DNA of 64,000 nt from Proteles cristata cristata (Eukaryota > Chordata > Mammalia > Carnivora > Hyaenidae): positions 124,001 through 188,000 of the forward strand of contig JAESUZ010003382.1 in assembly GCA_017311185.1 (NCBI GenBank), in the 5' to 3' direction. Below the pieces are notes generated by a model, which was given only the letters and a program-made list of their open reading frames with translations, was not told the origin of the DNA and ran no database searches. Position numbers and translations under genes: made by a program. Below, in pieces: positions 21,571 through 33,630 of the stretch (the stretch's first letter is position 1; every line of letters begins with the position of its first letter).

Positions 21571-22617
21571 TAAAGAAACACAAAGACAATGCCACTGTGT
21601 GTCCTATAATTTATTTCACATAATAAATTACATAAGGAAAAAATTCCCAAGTATAAAGGGAAAATACGATGTTTTAGTAATCAACCAGGCTAGTCTCCCC
21701 TAGATTTCTTAATTTTTTCAGAATGTTTCTGGCTGCATTTGAGTTCAGAACAACATAGTGTGTTCTGCAGAAGGACATTCATGGGAAGGGTAGTAGGATG
21801 TAGAAACTATTTGTTTAATGTAACACAACCCTATTTAAATTATTTTAAAAATTCAAACAAAAAAAGCCTTTTATTAAAAGGAGACAATAAATCACTAGGG
21901 GTGCAGGCATGACATCAAAATATATAAATCCCCCCCCCCAATACTCACAGATGTAACAACAACCTCATTCCTGTGGAATTCTCCTCAGGATATCATGTTT
22001 GTATTTGTTATTCAGCTGTTATTTGGGAAATGTGACATATTAGCTCAATCCCTACAATAAGAGAAAAATTGTGAGCATGCTTCTTTTTTCCCCCTTTTTT
22101 CCATGCTTTCTGATGTAGCTCCCACTAATTAAGCACCAAGTTAGCCCCTTACACTTTGAAGTTTGGCTCATTACCTGGCTTCTGTGTGTCAACAAGAGGC
22201 AACATCTAAAGCCCTCAGTATTGGGCCATCACGTTGAGGACTGCTAATTGAATGTAATTACTTTATTTTGCACTAGGGTTCATACTTGCAACATGGCCTT
22301 GTAATAATTTAAATTGCCAGCGTTCCGCACGGGGGACTGTTAGACGCCAGAGTGGAGACGGCCAGGCAGCCTCTTGGGTCCTGGAAGCCAAGTCAAAAGT
22401 AAGGAGACGTTGTCATTTGCTTACCTACTCATTAGCTGCCCTCTCCGTCTGCCTGCTGTTTGGGATGGACCGGATGTGTAGTGACTAAATCGTGCCCCTA
22501 AAAATAGCTGTGAAAACATGCACTTGGGATGTACAGGAATTGGTTGCTTAGTCGATCACAGATATTTTTAGACTTTGAGAAAAGGCAAGATATTTTTAAA
22601 CCATGACCTTGCAATAC
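21571..22617. other. Unique sequence, includes a possible regulatory stretch
   Basis: No mobile element was recognised. A 9-C run lies near 21931-21939. The part at 22120-22490 is moderately GC-rich and holds clustered homeodomain-type words (CTAATTAAG at 22125, CTAATTGAATGTAATTA at 22244); conservation could not be tested. Confidence 0.45.
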
Positions 22618-22649
<32 letters not shown>

Positions 22650-22650
22650 G
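22618..22650. repeat. (CT)n microsatellite
   Basis: A CT run interrupted by one TTT sits before TATAAAAAGA. It resembles the CT-rich middle and tail of a CAN-SINE, but no SINE head is visible upstream, so it is only called a microsatellite. Confidence 0.85.
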
Positions 22651-23401
22651 TATAAAAAGAAAGACGAAGGCAGAAGAATTGTAACACACTAAAGATCAAA
22701 AGGGTAAAATACAGGGTTATTCTTCATTATCTCATTTGAGGAATTTGAAGAATGGGGTGTCCTTGAAAAATAAAACCATGTATTTTTGCCATTTTGCTGG
22801 CCTGATATTATCACAATCACCTTACTTCCAACAGGAAGCATCACCTGAACAGCGTATTTTTACTGCGCACTGGAAGGAAGCTGATTGTAGACAGAGAACA
22901 TTACAAGCTAGAATTAACAAGCTCTGGAGGAGCTCTCTGACCCACACTCTAGGTGCAATCCCAGCTGAATTTTTGCCTCTATTTGTCTGATTAAGCATAT
23001 GGTGAATTCAGTCTCACTAGCTCTAATAATAGAGCTTACTTTGGGCTTTTTGTAGAACAGGGAAATAATAGCGACTTCCCCCAGTGTCAGAATCCTCTGC
23101 TTTTGTTCACGGTGCCAGCACGTCTACACCACTGGCAGTTAAAGCTAATATGAACCTTTTATTCTCAAATTACATTCGAGTTGAGAAAGGAAAAAAATGC
23201 TATAGTTTTGAAAGAAAGGTAAAGTGTATGGTAACAGGGGAAAAAATCACTGAAAAAAACAAAATGAGTTTGAACTGGATAAAAGTAAGTGTAAATCTTT
23301 GATTTACCTAAATCCCCTGTAATAGTTTCTTCAAGACAACTGGAAGAATAAAATGACCACCAAAGTATTAGATGCCAATTCTTTACTGATATGTGTATAT
23401 T
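22651..23401. other. Unique sequence
   Basis: No gene or nameable repeat. Short frames at 22736-22990 and 23084-23302 have no recognised product. Confidence 0.5.
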
Positions 23402-23668
23402 TAGTGGGTGATTTTTTGTTTTTTTTTGTTTGTTTGTTTGTTTTTCTTTAATCTTATTATTTTTGAGAGAGACATAGAGTGGGCAGGAGAGGGTCAGAGA
23501 GAGAGAGGGAGACACAGAATCCAACGACAAGCTCCAGGCTCACGGGCTAGCTGTCAGCACAGAGCCCAACATGGGGCTAGAACCCAGGGAAGGTGACATC
23601 ATGACCTGAGTCAAAGTTGGACACTGAACCAACTGAGCCACCCAGGCGCCCCTAGTGTGTGTTTTTTA
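23402..23668 (-). mobile_element. CAN-SINE, antisense, at the edge of an L1
   Basis: A reverse-strand SINE (23418-23652) has a TTTG-repeat-like tail, GA-rich middle and GCCACCCAGGCGCCCC head. TAGTGGGTGATTTTTT (left) and TAGTGTGTGTTTTTTA (right) form an imperfect target duplication. It lies against the 3' end of the L1 that begins at 23669. Confidence 0.9.
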
Positions 23669-25110
23669 AAGATAATTAATTCACATGCCATAAAACTCAC
23701 CTTTTAACATGTACAATTGGGTGGTTTTCAGTATATAAACAAGGTTGTATAGACACAGTCCCTAACTCCACATTTTCATCACCCCAGCATGAAACTCCGT
23801 GCCCATAAACAGTCATCCCCCCCATTATCCTACGGACCCCCTGTTCTACGTTCTGTCTCTAAAAATTTGTCTGACCTGGACATTTCATAGAAATGGAATC
23901 CAGAGAAATGGAATAACATAGTATGTGGCCTTCTGTGATTAGCCTCTTTCTCTTAGCATGTATTCAAGGTTCATGCATGTTGTAGCCTGAGTGAGCACTT
24001 CATTCTTCCCTATGACCAGACAATATTCCAGCGTATGGACAGACTGCATTCTGTGTATGTATTCATCACACGGTGGACATAGGGGCTGAGTCTCCTTTTT
24101 GGCTCTTTTGAATAATGCTGCTATGTGCATTCATATACAAATTTTTATGTGAACATATGTTTTTGATTCTCTTTGACATATATCTAGGAGAAGAATTGTT
24201 GGGCCATATGGACACTGTTTTAGTTCTTGAGGAACTTCTAGACTGTTTTCCAAAGTAGCTGCACCATTTTACATCCCCACCTGTAATCTACAATCCAATT
24301 TTTACACATCCTAACCAACACCATAACTGCTGATCATTCTGACGATAGCCATCCTCATAGACATGAACCAGTATTTCCTGGTTTTGATACACATTTCCCT
24401 TAACAGCTAATGACATTAGCATCTTTGGTTGGGTTTGTTGGCTATTTGTATATTTTCTTTGGGAATAAAAAGCCTATTCATGTCCTTTGTTCAGCTTTTA
24501 ATTGGTTTTTTTGTCCTTTATTCTCAAGCTTTTTACGAATTCTTTTACATATTCTAGATACCTACCATTATCAGGTATATAACTCACAAATACTTTCTCC
24601 CCATCTGGGGGTTGTCTTTTCACATTCTTGAGAATGTTTATCCAGTTTATCTATTTCTTCTTCAGTCACTGGTGTTTCGGTGTCTCATCTAAAAAAACAT
24701 GGTCTAATCCTAGATTTCAAAGATTTACTCTTATGTTTTCTTCTAAGAGTTTTGTAGCTTTAGTCCTGACATGTAGGTCTTTATTCCATCTTGAGTTAAT
24801 ATTTTTGAATATGCTGTGAGATGAGAATCTAGCTTACTTCTGTGGCATGGAAACACCCAGTTGTGCTACCATCATTTGCTGAAAAGACTATTCTTTCATA
24901 CTGGCTGGTCCTGGCACCCTCGTCAAAAATTAATCGACCGTGTAGGGGTTTATTTCTCTCAGTTCTAGTCCCTTAATCTACACGTCGGTCCTTTTGCCAG
25001 TACCACGCACTTTTGATTCCTGCAGCTTCAAAGTTAGGGAACTGAGAGCTGTAAGTCCTCCAACTGTGCTCTCCTTTCAAGATTGTCTTAGGTGTGTCTG
25101 TTTGCCTTTA
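23669..25110 (-). mobile_element. Old L1M fragment, antisense, 3'-UTR to ORF2
   Basis: The antisense order is clear over 1.4 kb: CATGCCATAAAACTCACCTT, GACATTTCATAGAAATGGAA, TCCAAAGTAGCTGCACCATT, GGGGGTTGTCTTTTCACATT, GTTTTCTTCTAAGAGTTTTG and CTGGCACCCTCGTCAAAAAT. The 3' end is on the left and the copy is 5'-truncated within ORF2. Many substitutions and indels leave no usable reading frame. Confidence 0.88.
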
Positions 25111-25841
25111 ATTATTATTATAATCAAAATGTCAATAGGACTTTTTGGCCTGAGAAAACCTGGAAACACAACTGGCTTTTAAAAATAGTTTTGAAAAAGA
25201 TCTTATCATGAAATAAATCGTTTTAAATAACCTGAACATCTCAGTCTATAAAACACGCTAGCAATAAAAGAATGTTTCTAGTAGATTCCTAATTCATCCA
25301 CAGGCCACTCAACATTTGTCAAATTAATGTTTTAGAATGGTACATTACTGCAGGAGTAGAGAATGCCACAGAATATTCCGACTTACATGCTTCATGGAGA
25401 ATCTGTGTCAGAACACCTATGTTTTCCTTGGAGCTCTGCTGTCCGCAGCTGACGGTCCTGAACAAGGCGCCTTATCTTTGCAGTCTTGCCTTCCTTCTAC
25501 GTAATTTGATTACAAGTCCGTGTTCCTGGCAGCTGGAATGGAGGAGAAGGAAAGTGGTAAGCACATGCCTTCCACATACACTCATCTTGAGTGTTGCACA
25601 CATCGCTTTGGCTCGCATACACTTACCCGGAACTAAGTTACAAGACCATCACTAGCTGAAAGGGAGCAGGAAATAGTCTTAACTCTGGGCATCCATGATC
25701 TCAGCTACAGTTTGGAGGAACTCTCTGCTGGATGAGAGACACACTGCCATTCTGCTATTCTGCTATCAACATCCTGAATGAAGTCCCCCTAAGTCTTTGC
25801 TTTCATTTGTGCGGCCACTTTATCTCTCTCTCCAATCAGAA
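25111..25841. other. Unique sequence
   Basis: No gene or nameable repeat. An open frame at 25419-25655 has no recognised product. Confidence 0.5.
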
Positions 25842-26090
25842 GAGTTTTGCATGGTTTTTTTTAATGTTTTTTTTTTATTTATTTCTAGGAGAGAGAGAGA
25901 GAGAGACAGCGTGAGCAGGGGAGGGTCAGAGAGAGAGGGAGTCACAGACTGAAACAGGCTCCAGGCTCTGAGCTGGCAGTCAGCACAGAGACCGACGCGT
26001 GGCTCGAACCCATGAACCACAAGATCATGACCTAAGCGAAAGTCGGACGCTTAACCGACTAAGCCACCCAGGTGCCCCGAGTTTTGCATG
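25842..26090 (-). mobile_element. Feliform CAN-SINE, antisense, 12-bp target duplication
   Basis: GAGTTTTGCATG at 25842-25853 and 26079-26090 exactly flanks a near-consensus reverse-strand SINE whose head reads GCCACCCAGGTGCCCC. The insertion is young by the intact duplication. Confidence 0.95.
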
Positions 26091-26360
26091 TTTTTAATGA
26101 CACACTTTTGTGATTGCAACACTTTCTCAGACCATGCAAACCATGTTCTCAGGCCTTTCCGATGCGTTTTGTCTTTATTTTTCTATTTGAGTTTTATCAA
26201 AAACCAATTAAGTACTTGATAATAAATCAAACACTGCAGAAAAGTTTATAATAATAATAAAAAAAAAAACACTCCCTCCCCCCACCACCTGCAATTTGTT
26301 TCTGTGTTTGATTCTTGTGATTGTTACTTTCATAGCTCTATACGCTTGGACTTTTGTTTC

Positions 26361-26407
26361 CTGTTTTATCTACTTTATTTTTTTAAGTTTTTTTTTAATT
26401 TATTTCT

Positions 26408-26439
<32 letters not shown>

Positions 26440-26636
26440 CAGTGCGAGAGCATGAGCAGTGAAGGGTCAGAAAGAGAGGGAGATACAGAATCTGAAACAG
26501 TCTCCAGGCTCTGAGCTGGCTGTCAGCACAGAGCCTGACATGAGGCTCGAACCCATGAACTGTGAGATCATGACCTGAGCCAAAGTCGGACGCTTAACTG
26601 ACTGAGCCACACAGGCGCCCCTGTTTTATCTACTTT
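26361..26636 (-). mobile_element. Feliform CAN-SINE, antisense, 16-bp target duplication
   Basis: CTGTTTTATCTACTTT at 26361-26376 and 26621-26636 is a perfect target duplication around a reverse-strand SINE. It contains a pure (GA)n run at 26408-26432. Confidence 0.95.
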
Positions 26637-26708
26637 GGACAAGTAGATACACACCTGCTGTATCCCACTCACCAGTCTGCTCACTCATATCAATCTTTAA
26701 TATTTGTG

Positions 26709-26941
26709 TTATTGTTATTCTTTTATTTTACTCTTTTTTTTTAATGTTTATCGGTTTTTGAGAGAGAAAGAGAGACCAAGCTCCAGCCGGGGAGGGGCGG
26801 AGAGGAGACACAAAATCCAAACAGGCTTCAGGCTCTGAGCTGTCAGCACAGAACCTGACGCGGGGCTGGAACCCACGATCTATGAGACCATGACCTAAGC
26901 TGAAGTTTGATGCTCAGCCGACTGAGCCACACAGACACCCC
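26709..26941 (-). mobile_element. CAN-SINE, antisense, first of a tandem pair
   Basis: A reverse-strand copy (about 26732-26941) with worn head GCCACACAGACACCCC is followed at once by another in the same orientation. Left flank TTATTCTTTTATT (from 26715) resembles ATTATTCGTTTATT to the right of the second copy, so the pair shares one set of flanks. Confidence 0.88.
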
Positions 26942-27152
26942 AAATTTTTATTTATTTTTGAGAGAGAGAGACAGAGCATGAGTGGTGGAGGGGCAGAGAG
27001 AGAGGGAGATAGAATCTGAAACAGGCTCCAGGATCTGAGCTGTCAGCTGTCAGAGGGGCTTGAATCCATGAACGGCGAGATCATGACCTGAGCTGAAGTC
27101 AGATGCTTAACTGACTGAGCCACCCAGGTGCCCCATCATTATTCGTTTATTG
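26942..27152 (-). mobile_element. CAN-SINE, antisense, second of a tandem pair
   Basis: The A-tail (as AAATTTTTATTTATTTTTG) meets the head of the preceding copy, and this copy's own head ends GCCACCCAGGTGCCCC at 27134. The body has a small CAGCTGT duplication where GACAGCTCAGAGCC is expected. Confidence 0.88.
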
Positions 27153-27609
27153 GTTACCTTTATAAGCTTTAATATATTTATCTCTCTGATTCCTATTCCA
27201 TTAATTTTCAGAATATTTTATTTCTGCTTTGTACAATAAAGATATTGGCACCCACACTGTTTAATCCCCCTTTCCTTTCTTTATTTCCCATTTTTCTATG
27301 AACTACATTTTCACTTCTACACTATCAAAATTGTGAGCAATTTCATTCTTCCTGACAACTACACATCTTATAAGTTGACTCTAAAACTTGGAGACTGATT
27401 GTAGGACTTACATTATTACTATATAAATAGCAAGATAAGTTGAGTCAGGTCACGCGCTAGAATTAATTTTCATGTTTACAGGTTCATTGCCACAACTATT
27501 GGGCAAACCAAAGGAGATTGTTCCGAGCATTAGTACCAAATGAACTTTTCTCTGTTATGCCTCATCAATTACTTAAAATTATGCAACTTCTTTGATGCTT
27601 GGTTGAAAC
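27153..27609. other. Unique sequence between SINEs
   Basis: No gene or nameable repeat was seen. Confidence 0.5.
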
Positions 27610-27856
27610 AAAATTTTCTTGTTCTCTTTTTTTTAATTTTTTAACGCTTATGCATTTTTGAGAGAGAGAGAGAATGTGAGTAGGGGAGGGTCAGAGAGAG
27701 AGGGAAATACAGAATCTGAAACAGGCTCCAGGCTCTGAGCTGTCAGCACATAGCCCGACCCTGGGCTGAACCCATGAACCGTGAGATCATGACCTGAACT
27801 GAAGTCAGCCGCTTAACCAACTGGGCCACCCAGGTGCCCCCAAAATTTCTTGTTCT
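27610..27856 (-). mobile_element. CAN-SINE, antisense, near-perfect target duplication
   Basis: AAAATTTTCTTGTTCT (27610-27625) and AAAATTTCTTGTTCT (27842-27856) flank a reverse-strand SINE with head GCCACCCAGGTGCCCC. The single-base T-run difference is the only change. Confidence 0.93.
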
Positions 27857-28655
27857 TGAAATCTCTAAAGCCCTCTATGTCAGTATTTCTTTATCAGGGA
27901 CTATTTTGTTTCTAATTCTCTATACTATCATTTTTCTTTGGCTCTTTCACATACACTGAATTTCTTACAATCCTTCCCCCCAAAACCTCCCTCCCTGGTG
28001 CCCTGTTGCTCAGTTGTTAACTGAATCTTACCATCACTGCTTTCCTGGGTTGAAACCTTTGCCTCTTGGATCAAATTAATTCTACTTTCTGCTCTCATTT
28101 TGCTGAAACATCTCATATAACTTTCTAAGAAAATGTCCATGAAATGTAAAAAAAACAAATTCTGAGTCCCTTCTCAAGAAAAAAAAATATTCTGTGCTCT
28201 GATCTGAATGGCTATTTGAGTGAAGATTCTGGGTTGAAACGATTTCATCTCAGAAGTCAGGATGCCACTGTCATCTAACAAACTGACCTCGGGGAAGCAC
28301 ACCAGCTTGGTTGTCACTGCTTTGCGCACCACTGGATATTGGCCCTTGCAACTCTTCTGTGATTTTACTGTCATGCTAGATGTTTGGAACTTCATCCTTG
28401 GAGCTAAGCATTCTCTGGGATCCCCAAAGCACTTTCAGAGTCACTGTAGGAAGTGGTTGTGTGCCTCGGCCCGCCTCTCTTATACCTATCAAAGCATCAA
28501 CTTTTGAAGAGCCAGAATAGGAAAATCACAACCAGTATAATCAAAATTATCCTTACATAGTTTTATCTTCCTGATGATGAACTTTTTCTTCCAAATGGGT
28601 TAAAAACGTTTACATCTTAACATAACAATAAAATGGGCTGGCATAAAATATAGGG
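27857..28655. other. Unique sequence
   Basis: No gene or nameable repeat. Short frames at 27928-28507 have no recognised product. Confidence 0.5.
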
Positions 28656-28700
28656 ATAGATAGATACACAGATACATAGATACACGGACAGATACATAGG
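28656..28700. repeat. Imperfect GATA/GATACA microsatellite
   Basis: GATAGATAGATACACAGATA and related units form a short tetra/hexanucleotide block at the start of the neighbouring L1 remnant. Confidence 0.85.
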
Positions 28701-28704
28701 TCTA

Positions 28705-29742
28705 GAAGCGAAAGACTTTCTAAGCCAAAAGTAAAGGGAGATACCACAGAGAAAAACTTCATACATTTGATTCCATAAATTTGGGAATCTTCTCTGCTGG
28801 AAAACATAATTAAAATATCATAGGGCAATGAAAAACTGGAAAAATTATTTGCAAAATAGTTGTCAAGTTTTGACGTCCTAACTATGATATTGAACTCTTA
28901 TAAATTAAAAATATGAAAATGCCCTGAATGAAAAAAAAATGGAAAGAAAAATGTGAGTAGATCATTCACAAAGGAAGCAAGAGAAATGGGAAATGAACTA
29001 TGAAATAATATTCATTTTCCAAAAACATCCAAATAGCTGAAATTTGAATTTTTCTGTATCAAACTGCAAAACAAAAAAAATTTAAATAAAGATGTTTATT
29101 TAGGGAGGACAGACTGAAAAAGAGGCACTCTTGTGCCCAGCTCATGCCATTAATAAGGCATAAAAGGATATGGCATTCAGTTGGCCAATATATATCAAAA
29201 ACCATAAAAATGTGCACTTCCATTTTGCCCAGCAATTCCATTTCAAGGAATTCAATCTACAGGGGTAAAAACAATCAAGTAAGTGTGTGAAGATGCAGTT
29301 ATCAAACACTGGGTTGTTTATAAGACAATGAGAAACAACCTTACTGTTCAAAAAGAGTGGTTGGATTTATGTTGCAGTCATGTAAAATAATAAAAAATTA
29401 TGCTGTATCTACATATTTACTGACATTGAAAGACATTTCAAATATCTCCTAGCAAAAAAAAAAATGTGTGCTTCAAAACAGTATGCACAGTATCATCTCA
29501 TTTTTTAATTGCCCCATGTAATTAAAAATCATGCCTGGTTTGATACGGAGGCTCACATAGCATATTATTATTATGTATTATTACGGAGTACAGAAACAAA
29601 TACACAATAACATTCAGAGTGGTGTTATCTGCACATGACTTTGGTTTGCTTCTTTACAATTTTCTGTGTTATCTGCAGAAATCTGTAATTTCTGTATTTC
29701 TAAGACAAAGCAAGTATTTTATAAGCAACAACAACAACAAAA
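28705..29742 (+). mobile_element. Old L1 (L1ME/L1M-like) 3' end, sense
   Basis: AAACTGGAAAAATTATTTGC, GATATTGAACTCTTATAAAT, TTTTGCCCAGCAATTCCATT, AAAACAGTATGCACAGTATC and TTTCTGTGTTATCTGCAG follow the sense order from late ORF2 to the 3'-UTR. It ends in a (CAA)n-like tail (29727-29742). It is heavily mutated. Confidence 0.75.
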
Positions 29743-32129
29743 GTTAGGTAAGTTTCTTTCCTCTATTTAAAGATTTTTTTTTTATGCCTCCTGACAACCA
29801 GAGGTCATCGGAATATAGATTTGTAATGGGTATGGTGTCGGATAATCTGCCATCTCCCATACCAGCGTTAACTTACCTCACTCTTTGTATAGGCCTTCAT
29901 AGTAGACTCACCCACAGTAAACCTATTTTTCCCACATGTGATTTGCTTTCTGTGGTCTCATGTTTTCCAATTGTTTAAAGACAAGTACCCGTTCTTCATC
30001 TGGACACAATGCTGCCGTCCCTATCATTTGGGATGTTATTTTCACAGGATGGTGTAATAGGTTTTTCCTTATGAATTTGGCTATTAAAACATAAATAGTT
30101 CACACTAAACTTAGATCTAACAAATAACCCATTTAATTAGACCCCTGATGTGATTAAAACTGCTGTTCCGGTAGACAGAGTGTAGGCTGAGTACTTATCC
30201 AGATAACCTGATTACTGTAAACAGTCAACTTAGCCTGAATTATCTAGATAATTGCCTCGCCTCTACATAGCCTAAAGTTCTAGGTTTATTTTTGCATCCT
30301 ATGGGCCACTTTTTGCAGTGATCAGCAATCAGAGAAAATCAGATTATCACTCTGTTTAACCTTCCTGTGCCTCGGGTAATTAAGTCAACAAATTAGCTGA
30401 AGGCTCCGACGCGGAAGGGGATTGGTAGACTGTGGTCAAGACACGTCTTTACGAATTTTCCCTTAAGCTGCTTTTCTTGAGGAAGCTTTGATAGGAAACA
30501 TATGATCTCAATTATCATTAACTCTCTGTGGTTTCCGTGTTTGGGAGCTTGACCTAGACTTTAGACGGCTTAGGACCCCTTCCAGTGGGTGCCTGAGCGG
30601 TATATTGCCAGTCAGTCCGCATTTCCCACCGCGTCGTGTCTCCTGGGGAAAGGGGACTTAAATCACTCTTCACACACTGATTGCAGACTCAGGGGCTATA
30701 CTGCTTCTGCAGGCCGCCTTTTGCCGTTTTCCTGCCCTTTGGTGATATGCTTTTCTAATCAACCAAGCGTCTTTCTTTAAGGCTGTTTTTTAGCCTAAGA
30801 GTCTTTAATCGGAATTTGTTAAGGTCAAAGGGAAAATATGTTGACATGAAAACAATCCCTATCATACACAGGCAAAGAAGAACCTAGCAAACAAAAATAC
30901 CATTACTACTGTTTGAAAATCTAACCCTGTAAAAAGGGATTTGTTTTTGCTTTTGCTTTTGGAATTTTGGATTTAGTTCTCCTGTGTGAAAGAAGCTTCG
31001 AGGATATCAGAATGTTCAACTGCTGATGAGTCATAAAACGGTGTTTGAAAACACCTACTGAAATGCTCTGCAAATGTGAACTTTTGATTCAGGACCAGGA
31101 ATGGGGCTCACACTAAGGACTTATAAGGCCTCACCGGAATATGCGGGCTGACGGGCTCACTGCACAATTTAAAGGGGGCATTTCTCCCTAATACCACAGA
31201 AATATGTACACCATTCAAATTTTAATCAAATAAAATGTTCTTTCCAATAGAACAGATATATAACAGATAACTCTAAGGAAAGAAGAGATTCACTCCCAGA
31301 GTAATTCTCTTAAACATCTTAATTGTGACCAGAGGTGAATTATTTACTTCTATATGCATATATTATAATTCTCCAGATGTGAGAAAAAGGTTTTAAATAT
31401 TATCACAGTGGTCTATTGCCTCCAAATCTAGTACGTATTCTATCTTACATAATGAAAGTAACATAGATATGTGACCATTATGAAATCTTTAAGAATGCAT
31501 GAAAAGGTAAAAAAAAAAGTTGATTAAGTAGAGATATATTTTACATATTTTCCAATGTTTTCTGTGAATATGCATTTTCCATAATCGAGAGCACACTGCA
31601 CAATATAATGTTGATTCATGCTCTTCCCCTACTTAGTGTTCTAGCACATGGTGTGTCACTTAGAATTTAGTGTGTTTCAAGGGTCAGCAAGCCCAACTTC
31701 AGCTGGCTGACACAACTCCAGGAAATGATCAGCTGTAGAACTGAAGTCCTGAGCACAAACCAAAGGTTCGGTGGGATGCTTGTATTTGTCTCAGATTTGC
31801 TTTCTTCTGTCGGCTCTACCCTCTTACTAAACTCCCCTCAAAAAAGCACCAAATCCATCAGCATCAGTTTACACCCTCTGACCACAGTAGCCGACGACAG
31901 GCTCTTTTCCTAAGCTCTAGGAAAAACTTTTTGTTCAAAAGCGCTCCAGTGCACTCTGATAGGACCTGCTTGAGCCAGGTGCACATCCTCCAAGCTGTCA
32001 CCAGGATGAGGGAGCATGCTGCTGTGATAGACTTAACGGTCGCAGGGGCCAGAGGACACATTCCAAAACTTTTTACCACCACACTAGAAGCATGTACCCA
32101 AATGTCCCTTTAATGTCTGCATGCTATCT
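29743..32129. other. Unique sequence, includes a possible regulatory stretch
   Basis: This is one of the larger repeat-poor segments. At 30080-30560 it holds TTTAATTAG (30132), TTATCC and AGATAA words (30195-30206), GTAAACA (30217) and TAATTAA (30377). Such clustering occurs in developmental enhancers but also by chance in AT-rich DNA. Frames at 30589-30780, 31725-31913 and 31864-32113 show no known product. Confidence 0.45.
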
Positions 32130-32460
32130 CGTTTTACTCTAATACCAACATTTTATTTAACATCCTTCTCTTGCTAGACATTCAGTCTGTCTCTTATTTT
32201 TCCCTAGCACACATTATGCTGGGAACATATTCCTTTTTGTAAACTCCTGCCTGCCTTTGGTTTTAAGCTTAGGATGTGTTACTACAAAGGTAGATGTTAG
32301 GCCAAGGGACAGAGTATTTTCTTGGTCATGTGGCTTTTCAGAAGAACCAGGTGGCTCAGATGCAGGGCTGCCCATCTCATCACACCCCTGCCAGCACCGT
32401 CGTTTACAAACAGGTGTTTGCTAATTTGTCCAGCACAATGCTGTGCATCATGGTTATTTT
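32130..32460 (-). mobile_element. Possible highly diverged L1, antisense
   Basis: CACACCCCTGCCAGCACCGT and GTTTGCTAATTTGTCCAG loosely match antisense old-L1 blocks (CACACCCTCGCCAACAC, TTTGCCAATCTGAT). The match is weak. Confidence 0.3.
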
Positions 32461-32499
32461 CTATTCAAGTTTCTGTAATTTACAAATGGAGTTGATAGC

Positions 32500-32705
32500 G
32501 TTCTATAATAGTAATTGATAATAGTAATAGATCATTACTATTCCTATGCCAATCACTGGTCTCAGCATTTTGTACACATCAGATCATTTAAACCTTATAA
32601 AGCATATATAACTAATTAGCTTATCAAAAGCACAATGGCTAGGAAGTAAATGGCTAGCCAGGATTCCACCCCCGTGTCCTTCTCGGGACTCAATTCTTAC
32701 CTTTC
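32500..32705 (-). mobile_element. MIR, antisense
   Basis: CCTATGCCAATCACTGGTCT, CATCAGATCATTTAAACCTT and AAGTAAATGGCTAGCCAGGA follow the antisense MIR order. Confidence 0.65.
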
Positions 32706-33630
32706 AACAGTCATGCAAAGCACTTCCTGTGTTATGCATAGTGACTATTTGTGTTTTCTGCTTTATTTGGTTGAAACATTTACTAAGATGCACTATGAAG
32801 AAGTCTAATCTCTGTGTCCAACATCAAAAATGGAAAAAAAGGCATCAATGTTGAAAATACTATAGAATTGCAACTTTCTAAATAAAAACCAGAAACTCCT
32901 GCGAGACTCACAGTTGCCACGCAGATTCGGATCACTAAGTCATTCCATAGCGGGTGCTAAGGTACAGCACTTTCTATGACTTTGTATTATTCATGCGTGC
33001 AAAGTGGGAAGGAAGAAAATAATTTGTAGCTTACTCTCCTGACCATATCCCGGCCCTCTCAAATCCACGTGGCTTTGGCAATGCTCTGTTTTTTTTGTTA
33101 ATGTTTCGTCCAGGTTAGTCTGCTACAGGCTCGTGTGTTGCAGCTGAAAGCGAAGTCTATGAGCATTCGTAACCCTAACCATCTCCCTATAATTGGTTTG
33201 AACAGTGCTTACATAGGTGGACAGGTAAGGGGGAAGTTGTGCAAGTCATAGGTTCAGATGTGCCACAGCAAAGGGAAAATCAAAAAACTAGTGTCCATGT
33301 GCTTGTATCAGCTCAAGACGGCACTATACACACAGAGTGCCCTCATGATGTTGCAGGGCCATGTGTGGGGCCACACCAATGGCCCCGTTGTTCACACACC
33401 GTTCCTGTACTGTGAGCACAGGAAGCCACGGGAAGACCTTCCAAAAATCTGCTGGGGCACCAAGGTCCCACAGGGTGATCGATATTTACATCCTAATTCA
33501 CCCCACTGGAAGTCTGCCGAGCCATATAAATGACACACAGACGTCACTGCACAGCCTCTGCAGCCATCAGAGAGGAAAATCAGGTGACAACACAGCATTT
33601 ACCTTCATGGAGCCTTCCTCTTCCTCCCAC
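32706..33630. other. Unique sequence
   Basis: No nameable repeat. The sense frame 33258-33533 has no recognised product; the longer frames at 33361-34063 run into an AC-rich array. Confidence 0.45.

Noticed and set aside
22618..22650. (CT)n stretch as the remains of a SINE
   Set aside because: No tRNA-like head or SINE body precedes it, so only a microsatellite is supported.
25854..27841. Regularly repeated segments that could be mistaken for a CRISPR-like array
   Set aside because: The repeats are dispersed ~200-bp SINE copies with individual target duplications, in a mammalian genome.
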